Positions 7,117 through 15,687 of a DNA stretch of 24,708 nt are shown in pieces; within the stretch, counting starts at the first letter, position 1, and each line of letters begins with the position of its first letter. Source of the stretch: a virus; IMG/VR virus record IMGVR_UViG_3300049846_000176, positions 1-24,708 of that record, one strand, 5' to 3'. Under the pieces are notes generated by a model. That model was given only the letters and a program-made list of their open reading frames with translations. It was not told the origin of the DNA and did no database searches. The translations under genes and the position numbers were made by a program.

Positions 7117-7478
7117 TTGGCTCATTAAGGTCGCAAGTTGAATGCGCCATGATCTTTAATGGGCACACAAAACAATCTTTGGCGCAAATTGATGAAATTA
7201 CCATGAAACGATTACAAACCATGTATGCCGATGGTTTGATAGGTAATCATCAAATTTTGACTGTTTTGGGTCAATTGACCGCTGGCGTGTTTAATTACAT
7301 GAGGGCGGCAAATACTCCTGATTACAAACTATCCAACATTTTAGGTAGTGCGTATGATTACATATATCCACCATTGCCCGATGAGGGTAAAGCGGAAAAA
7401 GTCAATGATGCGTTAAAAACATTTATGACGATTGCGCCTGGCTTTAACCCAGAAATGTTCAAGGTAAAAAATGGCTAA
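7113..7478 (+). CDS. Frameshift extension of tail chaperone (gpT-like)
   Basis: In the -1 frame the reading runs CTA ATT GGC TCA... through 12 codons to the in-frame ATG at 7149 and on to the stop at 7478. The G-T fusion would be 281 residues (160 + 121). The extension is hydrophobic-helical early (TMKRLQTMYADGLIG) with a Tyr/Pro-rich turn (YDYIYPPLPDEG) and ends with FKVKNG. No ribosome site suitable for independent initiation at 7149 is visible: the nearest AAGG is about 18 bases away. It overlaps the tape measure start (7471) by 8 bases. Together these make the frameshift reading much more likely than a free-standing gene. Confidence 0.82.
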   Translation, partial: LIGSLRSQVECAMIFNGHTKQSLAQIDEITMKRLQTMYADGLIGNHQILTVLGQLTAGVFNYMRAANTPDYKLSNILGSAYDYIYPPLPDEGKAEKVNDALKTFMTIAPGFNPEMFKVKNG

Positions 7479-9480
7479 CTTTATTGGAAGATTGGGAGTT
7501 TTGCTAGGTCTGGATAGTGCCGAATTTAGAAAAGGCATTGAACAGGCAAGCCGACAACTTGATCAATTTGTTGAGAAAGCCCGAACATCATCTATGGTTG
7601 GTGCGGCGGCTTTGTCGGCAATGACAGCACAAGCCTTTGCCTATGCAGATCAAATTTCTGACACAGCAAAAGCCAATGATCTTGCAATTGATAGCGTTTT
7701 AAAATTAAGAAATGCTTTAGCCTTAAATGGTGGTGAAGCAGAAAACGCAAGCAAATTTCTTGCGTCTTTTACAAATTCAATTGAAAAAGCGGCAGAGGGG
7801 TCATTCGAAACCCAACAAAAATTTGCCAAACTTGGTGTAAGTCTTGGTGATATTGCAACCTTGGATACACAAGGACTAATTGATAAGACTCTTGAAGGCT
7901 TGTCAAAAATGTCTGATCCATTAACACGCAATGCCTATGCAATGGATTTGTTTGGCAAAGCGGCAAAAAATGTAGATTTTGCTGGACTTAACAACGATAT
8001 AAAAGCCAATGCTGGCGCTACTGATGAACAAGCCAACGCAATTAAGATTGCTGGTGATTTATTTGATAAATTTGAGCAACACGCAAGGGATGTTCAATTA
8101 ACACTTGTTACTTTGGTTGCCCCTGCTTTAAGTGAAGTCATTGACTACATGAAAAAGTTTGGAACAGAAAGTGGCACAGGTGCAAAGATTTTTACAACAG
8201 CATTTCAAGCGGTGGCTGTTGTAGGTGCTAATGTGGCTTTTGTTGTTCGTGGAATTGTTGAAGAAATTGGCGCAATGTTCAATTTCGTTAAGAATGCAAC
8301 AACTGTAAGCATTGCGTATGCCATTGCTGAAAATGAAAAATACATTGAATGGACAAAGCAAGCCAGAAAAGACCTAGATGATTTTGAAAAAAAGATTTTG
8401 GGGATTGGTTCTGCTGTTGAATCAGTAACTAATAAGGGTGGTGAAAGTGGTTCTTCTGGTGGGGCTGTTGGCATTCGCAGAGAAGTTAAACCAGGTATTG
8501 ATCCAGAAGCCTTGCGCCGATTGCAATTGTATTTAAAAGGGCAAGCCGAACTTGCAAGACAACAAGAAGAAAGCGCATCCCAATTAGGTCAATTTTATAA
8601 AGCATCTGCTGATGCATTGACTAATCAAGCATCAAGAATTCGATTGGCTGATAAAGAATTGGATCGGGAAAAAGAAATGTTGCAACTGGTTTTTAAAGGT
8701 CGCAACATGAGGGTTGAAGATTTGCAATATCAACAAGAATTACTTGAGATTGAATATAAACGGCGTGACAACATTGAAAAGATTATGGAAGATACTAATC
8801 TTGATGCTGACGCTAAAGAATATGCATTGCGTAGAGAAAATGAATTGGCTGAAAAAGGCAATGAATTAGCCCGAACAAGATTGCGCTTAACCCAAGAAAC
8901 CCGCATGGGAACTTTTGAAGAAGGTTTTTATAATGCAATGGAAAAGTCTGCTAGGACAATTTCCACAGAGTTTCAGCGTGGGCAACAGATGTTTGAAGCG
9001 GTTATGAGCAATATGGAAAATGCTTTAAACCAATTTGTCCGAACAGGTAAATTGTCATTTAAAGATTTTGCTAGGTCTGTGATTCAAGATTTGATCATGA
9101 TTCAAATGAGAGCACAGATGATGTCAATGTTTACAGGTTTTAAAACCTTGTTTGGTGGTGGATTTTTAAATGAGCGTGGCGGTATTGAACCCGCTGGCGC
9201 ACTAGGATTTGCCGATGGTGGCGAACCTCCTGTGGGGGTCGCTAGTCTTGTTGGTGAGCGTGGTCCAGAATTGTTTGTGCCTAAAGTGCCTGGAACAATC
9301 ATCCCAAACAATCAACTAACAAACATGATCGGTGGGCAAACTGTAAATTACAATGGTCCATACATTCAGAGTATGCAAGCAATTGATACTCAATCTGCCA
9401 CTCAATTCCTAGCCAGAAACAAACAAGCGGTGTTTGCGGCTAATTTGAGTGCCCAAAGGTCTTTGCCTGTGAATAAATAA
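7471..9480 (+). CDS. Tape measure protein
   Basis: This 669-residue protein fixes tail length. Its N-terminus, MANFIGRLGVLLGLDSAEFRKGIEQAS, has the usual tape-measure start, followed by long helical, Ala/Lys/Glu-rich segments. A hydrophobic segment lies at about residues 250-275 (AVAVVGANVAFVVRGIVEEIGAMF). A long coiled coil spans about residues 345-480 (LARQQEESASQLGQ..., DKELDREKEMLQ, EYALRRENELAEKGNEL). The C-terminal end has the classic 'ADGGEPPVGVASLVGERGPELFVP' signature. At about 0.15 nm per residue of helix, it would suit a tail near 100 nm (a rule-of-thumb estimate). It is short for the family. No lytic or peptidase motif is visible. Confidence 0.92.
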   Translation: MANFIGRLGVLLGLDSAEFRKGIEQASRQLDQFVEKARTSSMVGAAALSAMTAQAFAYADQISDTAKANDLAIDSVLKLRNALALNGGEAENASKFLASFTNSIEKAAEGSFETQQKFAKLGVSLGDIATLDTQGLIDKTLEGLSKMSDPLTRNAYAMDLFGKAAKNVDFAGLNNDIKANAGATDEQANAIKIAGDLFDKFEQHARDVQLTLVTLVAPALSEVIDYMKKFGTESGTGAKIFTTAFQAVAVVGANVAFVVRGIVEEIGAMFNFVKNATTVSIAYAIAENEKYIEWTKQARKDLDDFEKKILGIGSAVESVTNKGGESGSSGGAVGIRREVKPGIDPEALRRLQLYLKGQAELARQQEESASQLGQFYKASADALTNQASRIRLADKELDREKEMLQLVFKGRNMRVEDLQYQQELLEIEYKRRDNIEKIMEDTNLDADAKEYALRRENELAEKGNELARTRLRLTQETRMGTFEEGFYNAMEKSARTISTEFQRGQQMFEAVMSNMENALNQFVRTGKLSFKDFARSVIQDLIMIQMRAQMMSMFTGFKTLFGGGFLNERGGIEPAGALGFADGGEPPVGVASLVGERGPELFVPKVPGTIIPNNQLTNMIGGQTVNYNGPYIQSMQAIDTQSATQFLARNKQAVFAANLSAQRSLPVNK

Positions 9481-9482
9481 TC

Positions 9483-10163
9483 ATGAGCCTGACAAACATC
9501 CTATCTATTTGCGAATCGGTCGGCATTAATGACCAGCGGTTTGTTGGGCAAACGATCAGTCGCAACCAGAAAATCATCACATCAGAAGTGCTGACTGTTG
9601 TGCCTTTTGTGTTTGAAATGCGACCAATGAATTATTTGCTGTATTCGCAAAGTCGCACCATTCTTAATTCCTTGCGTATTGCTGACAAATCACTAGAACA
9701 ATATTTGAATTTTGCCAGCACAGGATGGGTCAATTACATTAAGTATCAGGGTCAAATGACTTCTGTGCAGATTGCCGCCTGTCAATGGCAAACCAGTAGC
9801 GCAAACAAAACCTTAGTGCTTGGGTCGTTGCCTAGCGTTTCAAGCGGAATATATCTTTTTAAGATTGGTGATTTTGTCCAAGTTGATCGCTATGCTTACA
9901 TTGTTACAGCCGATGTTTTGCGTGGTTCAGGATCAACAGTCAATGTGCCTGTGCATAGAAATTTGATTGCCACTTTGGTTTCGCCTGTGGCGTGTGTTGC
10001 GGGTGAATATGGAACAACAATTAGCATGGGTGGATTAACTTATACAGGTGTTACATTTCCTGTCATTCTTAGGGATTACCCTACATATAATTTAGTCCCA
10101 ATGACCAATGACAGTTTTGTGCAATGGACAGGCGCATTTAAAGCCTTTGAAAGTGTTTTATGA
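9483..10163 (+). CDS. Minor tail protein (distal tail-like), unknown fold
   Basis: A 226-residue beta-rich protein directly after the tape measure, the usual place of distal tail or lambda M/L-type proteins that form the tail tip ring. No named motif is seen. The stretch FVFEMRPMNYLLYSQSRTILNSLRIADK is conserved-looking (aromatic and helical), and the rest reads as alternating strands (YQGQMTSVQIAACQWQT, IYLFKIGDFVQVD, IVTADVLRGSG). It starts 2 bases after the tape measure stop and overlaps the next gene by ATGA. Role is inferred from context only. Confidence 0.6.
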   Translation: MSLTNILSICESVGINDQRFVGQTISRNQKIITSEVLTVVPFVFEMRPMNYLLYSQSRTILNSLRIADKSLEQYLNFASTGWVNYIKYQGQMTSVQIAACQWQTSSANKTLVLGSLPSVSSGIYLFKIGDFVQVDRYAYIVTADVLRGSGSTVNVPVHRNLIATLVSPVACVAGEYGTTISMGGLTYTGVTFPVILRDYPTYNLVPMTNDSFVQWTGAFKAFESVL

Positions 10164-10765
10164 ACATTATTGCGCCTGTTGATGGAACAAATAATATTCG
10201 ATACGCTGATTTTGTGCGTATTACAGTTAATGGAACAGTATATCGTTTTACCACAGCGCCTAATGATATAACTGTTTCCGCCGTTGATGCTGGTCCATTT
10301 TCTGCTGTTGGTGTATTGGTTAAAGTTAATGATGTTCAGCGTGACATTAAATCAACAGCCAATGAAACTACAGTAACCATGACAGGCATTGATACAAGTG
10401 TGCTTGGTTGGGTTTTGTCGCAAAACCTAAAAGGTAGCGCAATTCAAATGTGGCATGGCTTTTTTGATACAAATGGGGCTTTGATTACAACTGGCGGCAC
10501 AGGCGGCTTGTATCAATTTTTTAATGGTTTTGTAAATAGTTTTGCCATTACTGAACAATGGATGGAAGAAATTAAAACCTATGTTGGCACAGTAACAATT
10601 TCTGCCGCATCCATTCAACTTGTTTTACAAAATAGAGTGGCTGGTCGCTATACAAACAATAATAGTTGGCAATTTTTTACCCCAGGCGACACTTCCATGA
10701 ATCGAGTTAGTTTTGTGGAAACCATTAATTACCAGTTTGGAAAAGATGCACCCGCAAATTCGTAA
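10160..10765 (+). CDS. Minor tail protein, second tail-tip component
   Basis: A 201-residue beta-patterned protein. It begins with a strand-rich domain (VRITVNGTVYRFTTAP), has a middle with 'MWHGFFDTNGALITTGG...YQFFNGFVNSFAIT' and a C-terminal part 'NRVAGRYTNNNSWQFFTPGDTSMNRV' that resembles the ending of DUF2163/lambda L-type proteins, where a related '...R....W...fpGDt....v' stretch occurs. That resemblance is weak, so treat it as a tail-tip protein of unsure family. It starts inside the previous stop (ATGA) and overlaps the next gene by 20 bases. Confidence 0.55.
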   Translation: MNIIAPVDGTNNIRYADFVRITVNGTVYRFTTAPNDITVSAVDAGPFSAVGVLVKVNDVQRDIKSTANETTVTMTGIDTSVLGWVLSQNLKGSAIQMWHGFFDTNGALITTGGTGGLYQFFNGFVNSFAITEQWMEEIKTYVGTVTISAASIQLVLQNRVAGRYTNNNSWQFFTPGDTSMNRVSFVETINYQFGKDAPANS

Positions 10766-11201
10766 AGTGTCGCCATACGACATTCCACAAATACTAGACC
10801 TATTAAGGGAATACAGGTCTAATATGCCCTATGGCTTTTTGCAAGATGCTGATGATGCCGAATACATCACAGCAATGCTGGCTGAAATCATGGCTGGAAA
10901 GGGCATTCTTTTGGTGGCTGAATGCGATCAGGAAATTGTTGGTTTGATCATGGCTATTGTGATGCCTAGCATTTGGTCGCCCAAGCATTTCTTTTTGACC
11001 GAACTGGCTTACTATGTCAAGCAAGAACATAGGATGGGAACTGCTGGACATAGGTTGTTAAGCCGTTATCTTGAAGAAGCCATACAGATGAAAGAAGATG
11101 GTCGAATCAATCATTTTTTTATCAGCAAAATGGTCAATAGTCCAAATTTGAATTATGGCAAGTTTGGATTTCAAAAATTAGAAGAATTTTGGGTGATGTA
11201 A
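10746..11201 (+). CDS. GNAT-type acyltransferase-like protein in the tail-tip module
   Basis: A 151-residue protein with the GNAT layout: an N-terminal beta-helix 'IRKVSPYDIPQILDLLREY' (usual 'ir.a...D...i..l'), a strand 'GILLVAECDQEIVGLIMA', a motif A-like 'YYVKQEHRMGTAGHRLLSRY' (about residues 89-108) and a final 'YGKFGFQKLEEFWVM'. The acetyl-CoA loop reads HRMGTAG, so the first residue of the usual R/Q-x-x-G-x-G/A motif is His; binding is plausible but imperfect. Start 10746 is preceded by GGAAAAG; an in-frame ATG at 10713 would extend it. In other tail modules this slot often holds a peptidase (NlpC/P60) gene. Target unknown: tail protein, host protein or small molecule are all possible. 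Confidence 0.68.
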   Translation: MHPQIRKVSPYDIPQILDLLREYRSNMPYGFLQDADDAEYITAMLAEIMAGKGILLVAECDQEIVGLIMAIVMPSIWSPKHFFLTELAYYVKQEHRMGTAGHRLLSRYLEEAIQMKEDGRINHFFISKMVNSPNLNYGKFGFQKLEEFWVM

Positions 11202-14200
11202 ATGCCAGGAACAATCATTGCAACTCAAATTTTTGGTGCTGTTGCAACTTGGGGTATTGGCGCATACGCAACTGCATTTGCTATCAACATGGTGGCAAGC
11301 ACAATTATTGCCAAAGCATTTGCGCCATCAATGCCTGGGTCTAGCGTAGATCAAACGCCAAACCCAGGAAATTCTGCTCAGTTGCCCCCTAATGGTTCAA
11401 ACAAAGTGCCTGTGATTTATGGCACAGCCTACACAGGTGGAATCATTACTGACTTGAGCATTACAAGCGACAATCAAAAACTTTATTATGTTTTGACGCT
11501 GGCTGAAGTTACCAACACCAACACAGGGCAAACGCCTGATACCTATACATTTGGCAATGTGTATTGGGGTGGCAAGCGTTGTATTTTTGACGGAACAGAT
11601 CAATACAAAGTCATTGGTCTTTATGACGAATCAAATGGAACAACAGATAGCACAGTTTCTGGCAAACTGAATATTTATCTGTTTAAAAATGGTTCATATT
11701 CTGGTGTTAACACAACACAAAGTGCTGTTGACATTATGAATTCTGCTGGTCTTGTTTACACATGGAATGGCACAAAATTAATGACCAATGTGGCTTTTGC
11801 CATCATTGAAATGACATATAGCGTTTCTGCTAACTTGCAAGGAATCCAGCAAACACGATTCCAATTGACAAATAGCAGATACAAGCCTGGGGATTGCATT
11901 TCTGATTATTTGGTCAATGAAAGATATGGTGCGGCAATTCCTTCTGCCAATATTGATTCAACATCATTAACTGCGCTAAACACATATTGCAATGCCAATA
12001 TGGTTTATACAACATATTCTGGTAGCACATCAACAATTACAAGATTTAGGTTTGATGGAGTTGTGCAGACTGATCAAACCATTATGACCAACTTGCAGAT
12101 CATGGCGGCTTGCTGTGATTGTTTGATTCGTTACAACGAAATTACAGGCAAGTGGGGTGTTGTTGTTCAGTCGCCCACATATTCGATTGCTATGGCTATC
12201 AACGATAGCAACATGGTTTCAGCCATTCAGGTTACACCTATTGACTTGTCCAGCACATTTAATGTGGCTGAAGTCAAATTTACTGATGGAACTCAAAAGG
12301 ATAGTTTTAGTAGCGCAACATTTGATTTGGCAGATGTTAACCCTTCATTGCTTTACCCCAATGAGCCTGTTAACAAACAGACCATCAACCTGAATCTTGT
12401 TAACAATGATGTTCGGGCGCAATATTTGGCTAACCGATTCCTTGAATCTGTGCGTGAAGATTTGCAGATCAAGGTTGATATCAACTATTCTGGCATTCAG
12501 TTAGAAGCGGGTGATATTGTTTCTGTCACTAATTCCAATTATGGTTGGTCTGCCAAATTGTTTAGGATTGGGCAAGTGGTAGAAAAATATGGTGACGATG
12601 GAAGCATGACTGCATCGTTGACCTTGATGGAATACAACCCAACTGTGTATGACGATGTTAATGTTACACAGTTTACGCCAGCACCCAATAGCGGCATTGG
12701 TTCGCCTTTAGGGTTCGGCACAATTCCTGTTCCTGTTGTAACTACGCAATTTCCAAATGCGGCAATTCCCTATTTTGGTGTTGCAGTTACAGCCCCACCT
12801 AACGGCATTGTGCAATATGCTGAAATTTATTATTCAGCCTATGCATCACCAACTGATTCGCAAAGGATTTTTGCTGGCACGACACCAGTAAACCCAGGCG
12901 GCAATCCATACACCCCAGGCGCATCAATGGGGACTGTTGCTTTAACAAATATTCCACAGGGGGATTGGTATTTCTCTGTGAAAATGGTTAATGCTATTGG
13001 CACAAGTGTGTTTAGTGCATCTAGTAGCGTTTTCCGTTGGCGACCAACCACTTTCCAATTTACCAATCGTTATATTGTTGTTGCTTATGCTGACAGCATT
13101 ACAGGCACAGGCATTTCAAATAGCCCAACAAACAAATCCTATTATGGTTTGTGGAATGTGGCATCTAGTCCAGCCTATTCATCTAATCCAGCAAATTACA
13201 CATGGTATTTGGCACAGCCAACTTTTGGAACAAACATCTATCTTGCATTCTGCAATCGAAGCAATCGCAAGTTTAGTTTTGCCACAGACTATGCTGGCTA
13301 TGCCGCTGGAACAGGCGCATTTGTTCCAACAACAACGACCCAATATGATTCGTCTATTTGGTCGGCATTGCCTGGGAATTCAAACATCATTGATCTTGAT
13401 GCCCGAACAGGTCAGTTGCTAACCACAGGCACGACACAAACAGGATCTGGTGCTGGTGAATTAAACATTATCAATTCTCCTGATGGTCGAGTAGTGGCGC
13501 AATTGGCTACATTGCTTGATTTTGGAACTGGTGTTTATTCTAAAACTTCATCTGTTGCCACTTTGACCATTGATAAATATGGTCGAGTTTTGGGTTTCCA
13601 ATCTCCTGATTCTTTTGGATATACGCTAACTGAATTTGTTGCCACTTCTGGTCAAACTGTATTTACGCCAACATCAAGAAGTGCCGCATATTTTGCGGGT
13701 CAATGTTTGGTTTTCAGAAATGGTTGCTTGCTTGATGAAACTGAATACACTGATACAACGACCACAGTTACATTGGGAACTGGCGCACTTTTGAATGATC
13801 GTATTTCAATCATTAGCATGAGTGCGATATCAAACAGCACAAATTATTCAAGCACACAATTGATTGTGGCATCTGTTGCAACAAATGTTGTAACTTATTC
13901 TGCTACATATTTGCCAAGTCAAAAAATTGTTGCTGGCGACATAATGACATTTGCCAATAGTGGTTCACCAACACAATACACAGTTTCATCTGTTAATTAC
14001 ACGACACGCCAAATTACATTTTCGACAACTGTAACAGGTGTAACTGCTGGTGCAATCATTTATCAATATCGTGCGCCAGCATCTGCCTATCGACCAATGA
14101 GCCGATGGACAACGACATTGACCAACACAAACACTTATACGCCTACTGAATGGGCTTTCATGTCGGGCGCAGAAAAGATTTTCTTAAATGGAACTGCTGT

Positions 14201-14525
14201 TAACGATCAAGATTACGATTTGACCAATACATTGACTTTTATTCAGAATGTTTCTGGATTGGCAACAATCATTCAGTTTGCACCCAATATTTTGACAACA
14301 CCTATTGGTTCATCGGCAAGTGTGGCGACAAATACAGTTGTAGGTCAAACAAACTATAACTATAACTTTGACATTAATGCTTTTGAATTGTATTTCAATG
14401 GTTCATTGTTGGATAATGGTGGTGATTACACTTCTGGTAGTGGTTCATATACTTTGTCTATCACACCAACAACATCAACATCAACAATGCAACAAGTTTC
14501 ATATCAACGAACTGGAGGCGCATAA
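11202..14525 (+). CDS. Tail tip hub / central fibre, lambda J-like
   Basis: A 1107-residue protein. Residues 1-45 are hydrophobic (GAVATWGIGAYATAFAINMVAS) and resemble the membrane-like start of tail-tip I/J proteins. Next comes the linker 'QLPPNGSNKVPVIYGTAYTGGIITDL', a pattern shared with J-type proteins ('p.viyG...vgG'). The middle contains hub-like folds, including 'LEAGDIVSVTNSNYGWSAKLFRIGQVVEKYGDDG' (about residues 430-465) and fibronectin-like strands near residues 525-610. The C-terminal third is low-complexity Thr/Ser-rich and contains two 'G..VF...G..L....YT' fibre modules (about residues 825-870 and 985-1030). It starts directly after the GNAT stop, and GGAGG before the next gene lies within its 3' end. 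Confidence 0.8.
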   Translation: MPGTIIATQIFGAVATWGIGAYATAFAINMVASTIIAKAFAPSMPGSSVDQTPNPGNSAQLPPNGSNKVPVIYGTAYTGGIITDLSITSDNQKLYYVLTLAEVTNTNTGQTPDTYTFGNVYWGGKRCIFDGTDQYKVIGLYDESNGTTDSTVSGKLNIYLFKNGSYSGVNTTQSAVDIMNSAGLVYTWNGTKLMTNVAFAIIEMTYSVSANLQGIQQTRFQLTNSRYKPGDCISDYLVNERYGAAIPSANIDSTSLTALNTYCNANMVYTTYSGSTSTITRFRFDGVVQTDQTIMTNLQIMAACCDCLIRYNEITGKWGVVVQSPTYSIAMAINDSNMVSAIQVTPIDLSSTFNVAEVKFTDGTQKDSFSSATFDLADVNPSLLYPNEPVNKQTINLNLVNNDVRAQYLANRFLESVREDLQIKVDINYSGIQLEAGDIVSVTNSNYGWSAKLFRIGQVVEKYGDDGSMTASLTLMEYNPTVYDDVNVTQFTPAPNSGIGSPLGFGTIPVPVVTTQFPNAAIPYFGVAVTAPPNGIVQYAEIYYSAYASPTDSQRIFAGTTPVNPGGNPYTPGASMGTVALTNIPQGDWYFSVKMVNAIGTSVFSASSSVFRWRPTTFQFTNRYIVVAYADSITGTGISNSPTNKSYYGLWNVASSPAYSSNPANYTWYLAQPTFGTNIYLAFCNRSNRKFSFATDYAGYAAGTGAFVPTTTTQYDSSIWSALPGNSNIIDLDARTGQLLTTGTTQTGSGAGELNIINSPDGRVVAQLATLLDFGTGVYSKTSSVATLTIDKYGRVLGFQSPDSFGYTLTEFVATSGQTVFTPTSRSAAYFAGQCLVFRNGCLLDETEYTDTTTTVTLGTGALLNDRISIISMSAISNSTNYSSTQLIVASVATNVVTYSATYLPSQKIVAGDIMTFANSGSPTQYTVSSVNYTTRQITFSTTVTGVTAGAIIYQYRAPASAYRPMSRWTTTLTNTNTYTPTEWAFMSGAEKIFLNGTAVNDQDYDLTNTLTFIQNVSGLATIIQFAPNILTTPIGSSASVATNTVVGQTNYNYNFDINAFELYFNGSLLDNGGDYTSGSGSYTLSITPTTSTSTMQQVSYQRTGGA

Positions 14526-15101
14526 ATGACGCAAGCACTAAATCTTGGATTGCTTGGCAACAATGTAAACACATCTGGACAACTTTCTTTAACTGCTGGT
14601 GTTGCTGGAACATTGCCTATTGCCAATGGAGGCACAAACGCAACAACAGCCGCAACTGCCCTTGCTAATTTGGGCGGCATTGGTTCTTCATCCCCTACTA
14701 TTACCACCCCGACAATTGCAACTATCAAATCTGCCAGTAGTGGTGTTGCAACTGTATTTCAAGATTCTGGTGGCACTCAAATGGGCACATTGTGCCGAGC
14801 CTGGGTAAACTTTAATGGCACAGGCACATCAGGTGCAAACCAAACTATTCGTGGACAATTTAACATTGCCAGCGTCTATAAAAACGGCACAGGCGATTAC
14901 ACGATCAATTTTACAAACAATATGCCTGATATCAATTATTGTTTTGTTGCAACAGTTGGTAACTCTGACAATGGTTTTGTATTCGTTTCTGCCTATACAG
15001 GTCAAAGTGGTCTATCAACAAGTAATTTCCGAATAATCATTCAGGGAACAAACGGCATTCTTTTTGATCGAGACTACATTGGAATTTCTGTGTTCAGATA
15101 A
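14526..15101 (+). CDS. Short tail fibre with knob domain shared with collagen-like fibre
   Basis: A 191-residue protein with a strong ribosome site (GGAGGCGCATAA before the ATG). Residues 28-50 hold the phage fibre stretch LPIANGGTNATTAATALANLGG. Residues 91-191 form a C-terminal domain (AWVNFNGTGT..., FNIASVYKNGTGDYTINF, ANY-like NYCFVATVGNSDNGF, QGTNGILFDRDYIGISVFR) that also ends the collagen-like fibre (15688-18723). The recurring module suggests an exchangeable receptor-binding or trimerisation head. It probably attaches near the tail tip, since it lies directly after the J-like gene. Role beyond that is inference. Confidence 0.75.
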   Translation: MTQALNLGLLGNNVNTSGQLSLTAGVAGTLPIANGGTNATTAATALANLGGIGSSSPTITTPTIATIKSASSGVATVFQDSGGTQMGTLCRAWVNFNGTGTSGANQTIRGQFNIASVYKNGTGDYTINFTNNMPDINYCFVATVGNSDNGFVFVSAYTGQSGLSTSNFRIIIQGTNGILFDRDYIGISVFR

Positions 15102-15109
15102 TTCAAATG

Positions 15110-15138
15110 TTGATTGAATTTTTGATATTTGGGACAAT
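15110..15138 (+). promoter_or_regulatory. Weak sigma70-like promoter candidate
   Basis: TTGATT (15110-15115) and GACAAT (15133-15138) are separated by 17 bases. Each matches the consensus at 4 of 6 positions. The largest gap of the + strand block (15102-15196) starts here and precedes the fibre accessory gene, so an internal promoter would make sense, but these boxes are too weak to stand alone. Confidence 0.22.
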
Positions 15139-15141
15139 TAA

Positions 15142-15181
15142 AGGGTCGTGACCTGTAAGGGTATGGGTTGCGTTAGACCCT
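15142..15181 (+). promoter_or_regulatory. Inverted-repeat leader with competing hairpins
   Basis: AGGGTC (15142-15147) is complementary to GACCCT (15176-15181). A nearer pair, GGTC (15144-15147) with GACC (15150-15153), and AGGGT (15158-15162) with ACCCT (15177-15181) compete with it. No U-tract follows. The element lies in the 95-base untranslated stretch before the accessory gene at 15197 and may influence its expression. Confidence 0.3.
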
Positions 15182-15196
15182 AGAAAGGGGAACATC

Positions 15197-15685
15197 ATGG
15201 CTGTGTTTAACAAAAACACCCTAACGCAAGTTAGCGGGTTCGACAATCCTATTATTGCTGGCGAATTGGTTTGGGAACAACAAACCTATTGGAATCTGGC
15301 GATTAAAGGGACAGATGATGTTACCCCTGTTGATCTAACAACCGCAACGATTGATGCACAGATCATTCGCAGGGAAGTCACAAACATTGAAGATACCCGC
15401 AATGGTTTGACTTTTGATATCGGTAACTATGAGCCGACCCCCGAACCCATCCCTTTGACCATCACCAATCGACATGACTTGCTTGGCGAATTTACGCTGG
15501 TGATTGATGCGGGTGCTTGGGGCTTGATGGCAACAGACCCTGAATTGGATATCAACGCTGTTGATTGTGTTGGCTACTCTGGTCGCATTAAAATCAGTTT
15601 CCCCACAGATGGCACTAACCCTGCCAATGACTACATCATCTTTTTGCTGTTCTTGGTTCGTTCTGATGGCATCATTGTGGAGTGA
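15197..15685 (+). CDS. Fibre-accessory / baseplate-like protein of unknown family
   Basis: A 162-residue, mostly beta protein with a strong ribosome site (GAAAGGGGAACATC). The stretch LVWEQQTYWNLAIKGTDDVTPVDLTTATIDAQIIRR looks like a beta-sandwich, and the protein ends with FLLFLVRSDGIIVE. Domains of this sort occur next to fibres as structural bases, but I do not recognise a named family. It overlaps the collagen-like fibre start region (stop TGA at 15683-15685, next ATG at 15688) and is probably co-translated with it. A possible role is to anchor the fibre to the tail, which is inference. Confidence 0.6.
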   Translation: MAVFNKNTLTQVSGFDNPIIAGELVWEQQTYWNLAIKGTDDVTPVDLTTATIDAQIIRREVTNIEDTRNGLTFDIGNYEPTPEPIPLTITNRHDLLGEFTLVIDAGAWGLMATDPELDINAVDCVGYSGRIKISFPTDGTNPANDYIIFLLFLVRSDGIIVE

Positions 15686-15687
15686 TC

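Noticed and set aside
7149-7478. Free-standing tail gene with its own start
   Set aside because: No ribosome site at the right distance, while the frame is open back to a perfect -1 slippery heptamer, so the frameshift explanation is better.
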